DNA from: Planctomycetaceae bacterium
Lineage (GTDB): Bacteria > Planctomycetota > UBA1135 > GCA-002686595
Length of the DNA: 5,069 nt
Direction of reading: 5' to 3'
NCBI GenBank assembly: GCA_013360535.1
Contig: JABWBL010000299.1
Span: 1-5,069 of the forward strand
Program-made: the position numbers and the translations under genes
Notes under the pieces: model-generated
The model's input: the letters and a program-made list of their open reading frames with translations, nothing else
Told to the model about the DNA's origin: nothing
Database searches by the model: none
Shown here: in pieces, positions 4,919 to 5,069 of the stretch
Numbering within the stretch: position 1 is the stretch's first letter
Layout: each line of letters starts with the position of its first letter

Positions 4919-5069
4919 ATGCAACCTCGTTCCATCGCCATCTTCGGGGCCGCGTTGGCCCTCGGCGCGAGCCTCGCTCTCGCCGCGCAGGCCCCCCAGG
5001 GGCAAGCTCCTGCCGGACAGGCTCCGCCGGCCCAAGGCAAGCCCGCGACGGGCCAGCCCCAACCGGGAC
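4919..5069 (+). CDS. Secreted Pro/Gln/Ala-rich protein, N-terminus only (3' truncated by window)
   Basis: Fifty codons are visible from the ATG at 4919 before the window ends. Residues 1-25 form a Sec signal peptide: Arg4, a hydrophobic Ala/Leu core at 6-21, and a likely cut near A20-L-A22 or just after. From residue 24 the sequence is low-complexity Gln, Ala, Pro and Gly with repeated G-Q-A-P and A-Q-G-K-P-like steps. That usually acts as a flexible spacer ahead of a folded domain in the envelope or outside the cell. No folded domain is in view, so no function can be given. It probably has its own promoter, 116 bases after the acetyltransferase stop. Confidence 0.7.
   Translation, partial: MQPRSIAIFGAALALGASLALAAQAPQGQAPAGQAPPAQGKPATGQPQPG

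Noticed and set aside
4393..5062. Minus-strand open frames across the acetyltransferase and last gene
   Set aside because: Arg/Ala/Gly-rich translations with no motifs, opposite genes with recognisable domains or signal peptides.

Overview
This looks like chromosomal DNA from a very GC-rich bacterium (G/C dominates nearly every third codon position; I did not compute a value). The best taxonomic clue is the secreted protease on the minus strand. Its N-terminal beta-type domain and Cys-containing C-terminal module resemble, from memory, secreted proteins of the Planctomycetota (the Poly30/Pla163/Saltatorellus-like lineages). Weak or absent Shine-Dalgarno sequences fit that, but the assignment is an inference.

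Layout, left to right. Positions 1-110 hold the C-terminal end of a probable shikimate kinase (+). A sigma70-type promoter (150-178) precedes an initiator tRNA-fMet (192-268), which is followed by a strong hairpin (274-303). A gene-free stretch (304-643) carries a second, isolated hairpin (465-500). Next come two adjacent plus-strand paralogs built from 24-residue MORN_2/YwqK-type repeats. The first (644-1762) is a predicted lipoprotein. The second (1772-2578) has no export signal and begins exactly on a repeat boundary. Convergent to them, with a 9-base gap, is a secreted trypsin-like serine protease (2588-4144, minus). It is divergent from a GNAT acetyltransferase (4308-4802, +). The window ends in the first 50 codons of a secreted Pro/Gln/Ala-rich protein (4919-5069, +).

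How the parts relate: the two repeat proteins are probably co-transcribed and form the most distinctive unit here. They share repeat length, register and a special C-terminal cap, but one is predicted to sit on a membrane and the other in the cytoplasm. The protease, acetyltransferase and last gene appear to be separate transcription units. Three plus-strand genes have a -10-like TA-NNN-T hexamer starting 14-15 bases before the ATG, which suggests leaderless or nearly leaderless mRNAs.

I saw no CRISPR array, insertion sequence, phage gene, toxin or obvious defence system. The repeat-protein pair is the best candidate for something undescribed, but its function cannot be read from sequence.
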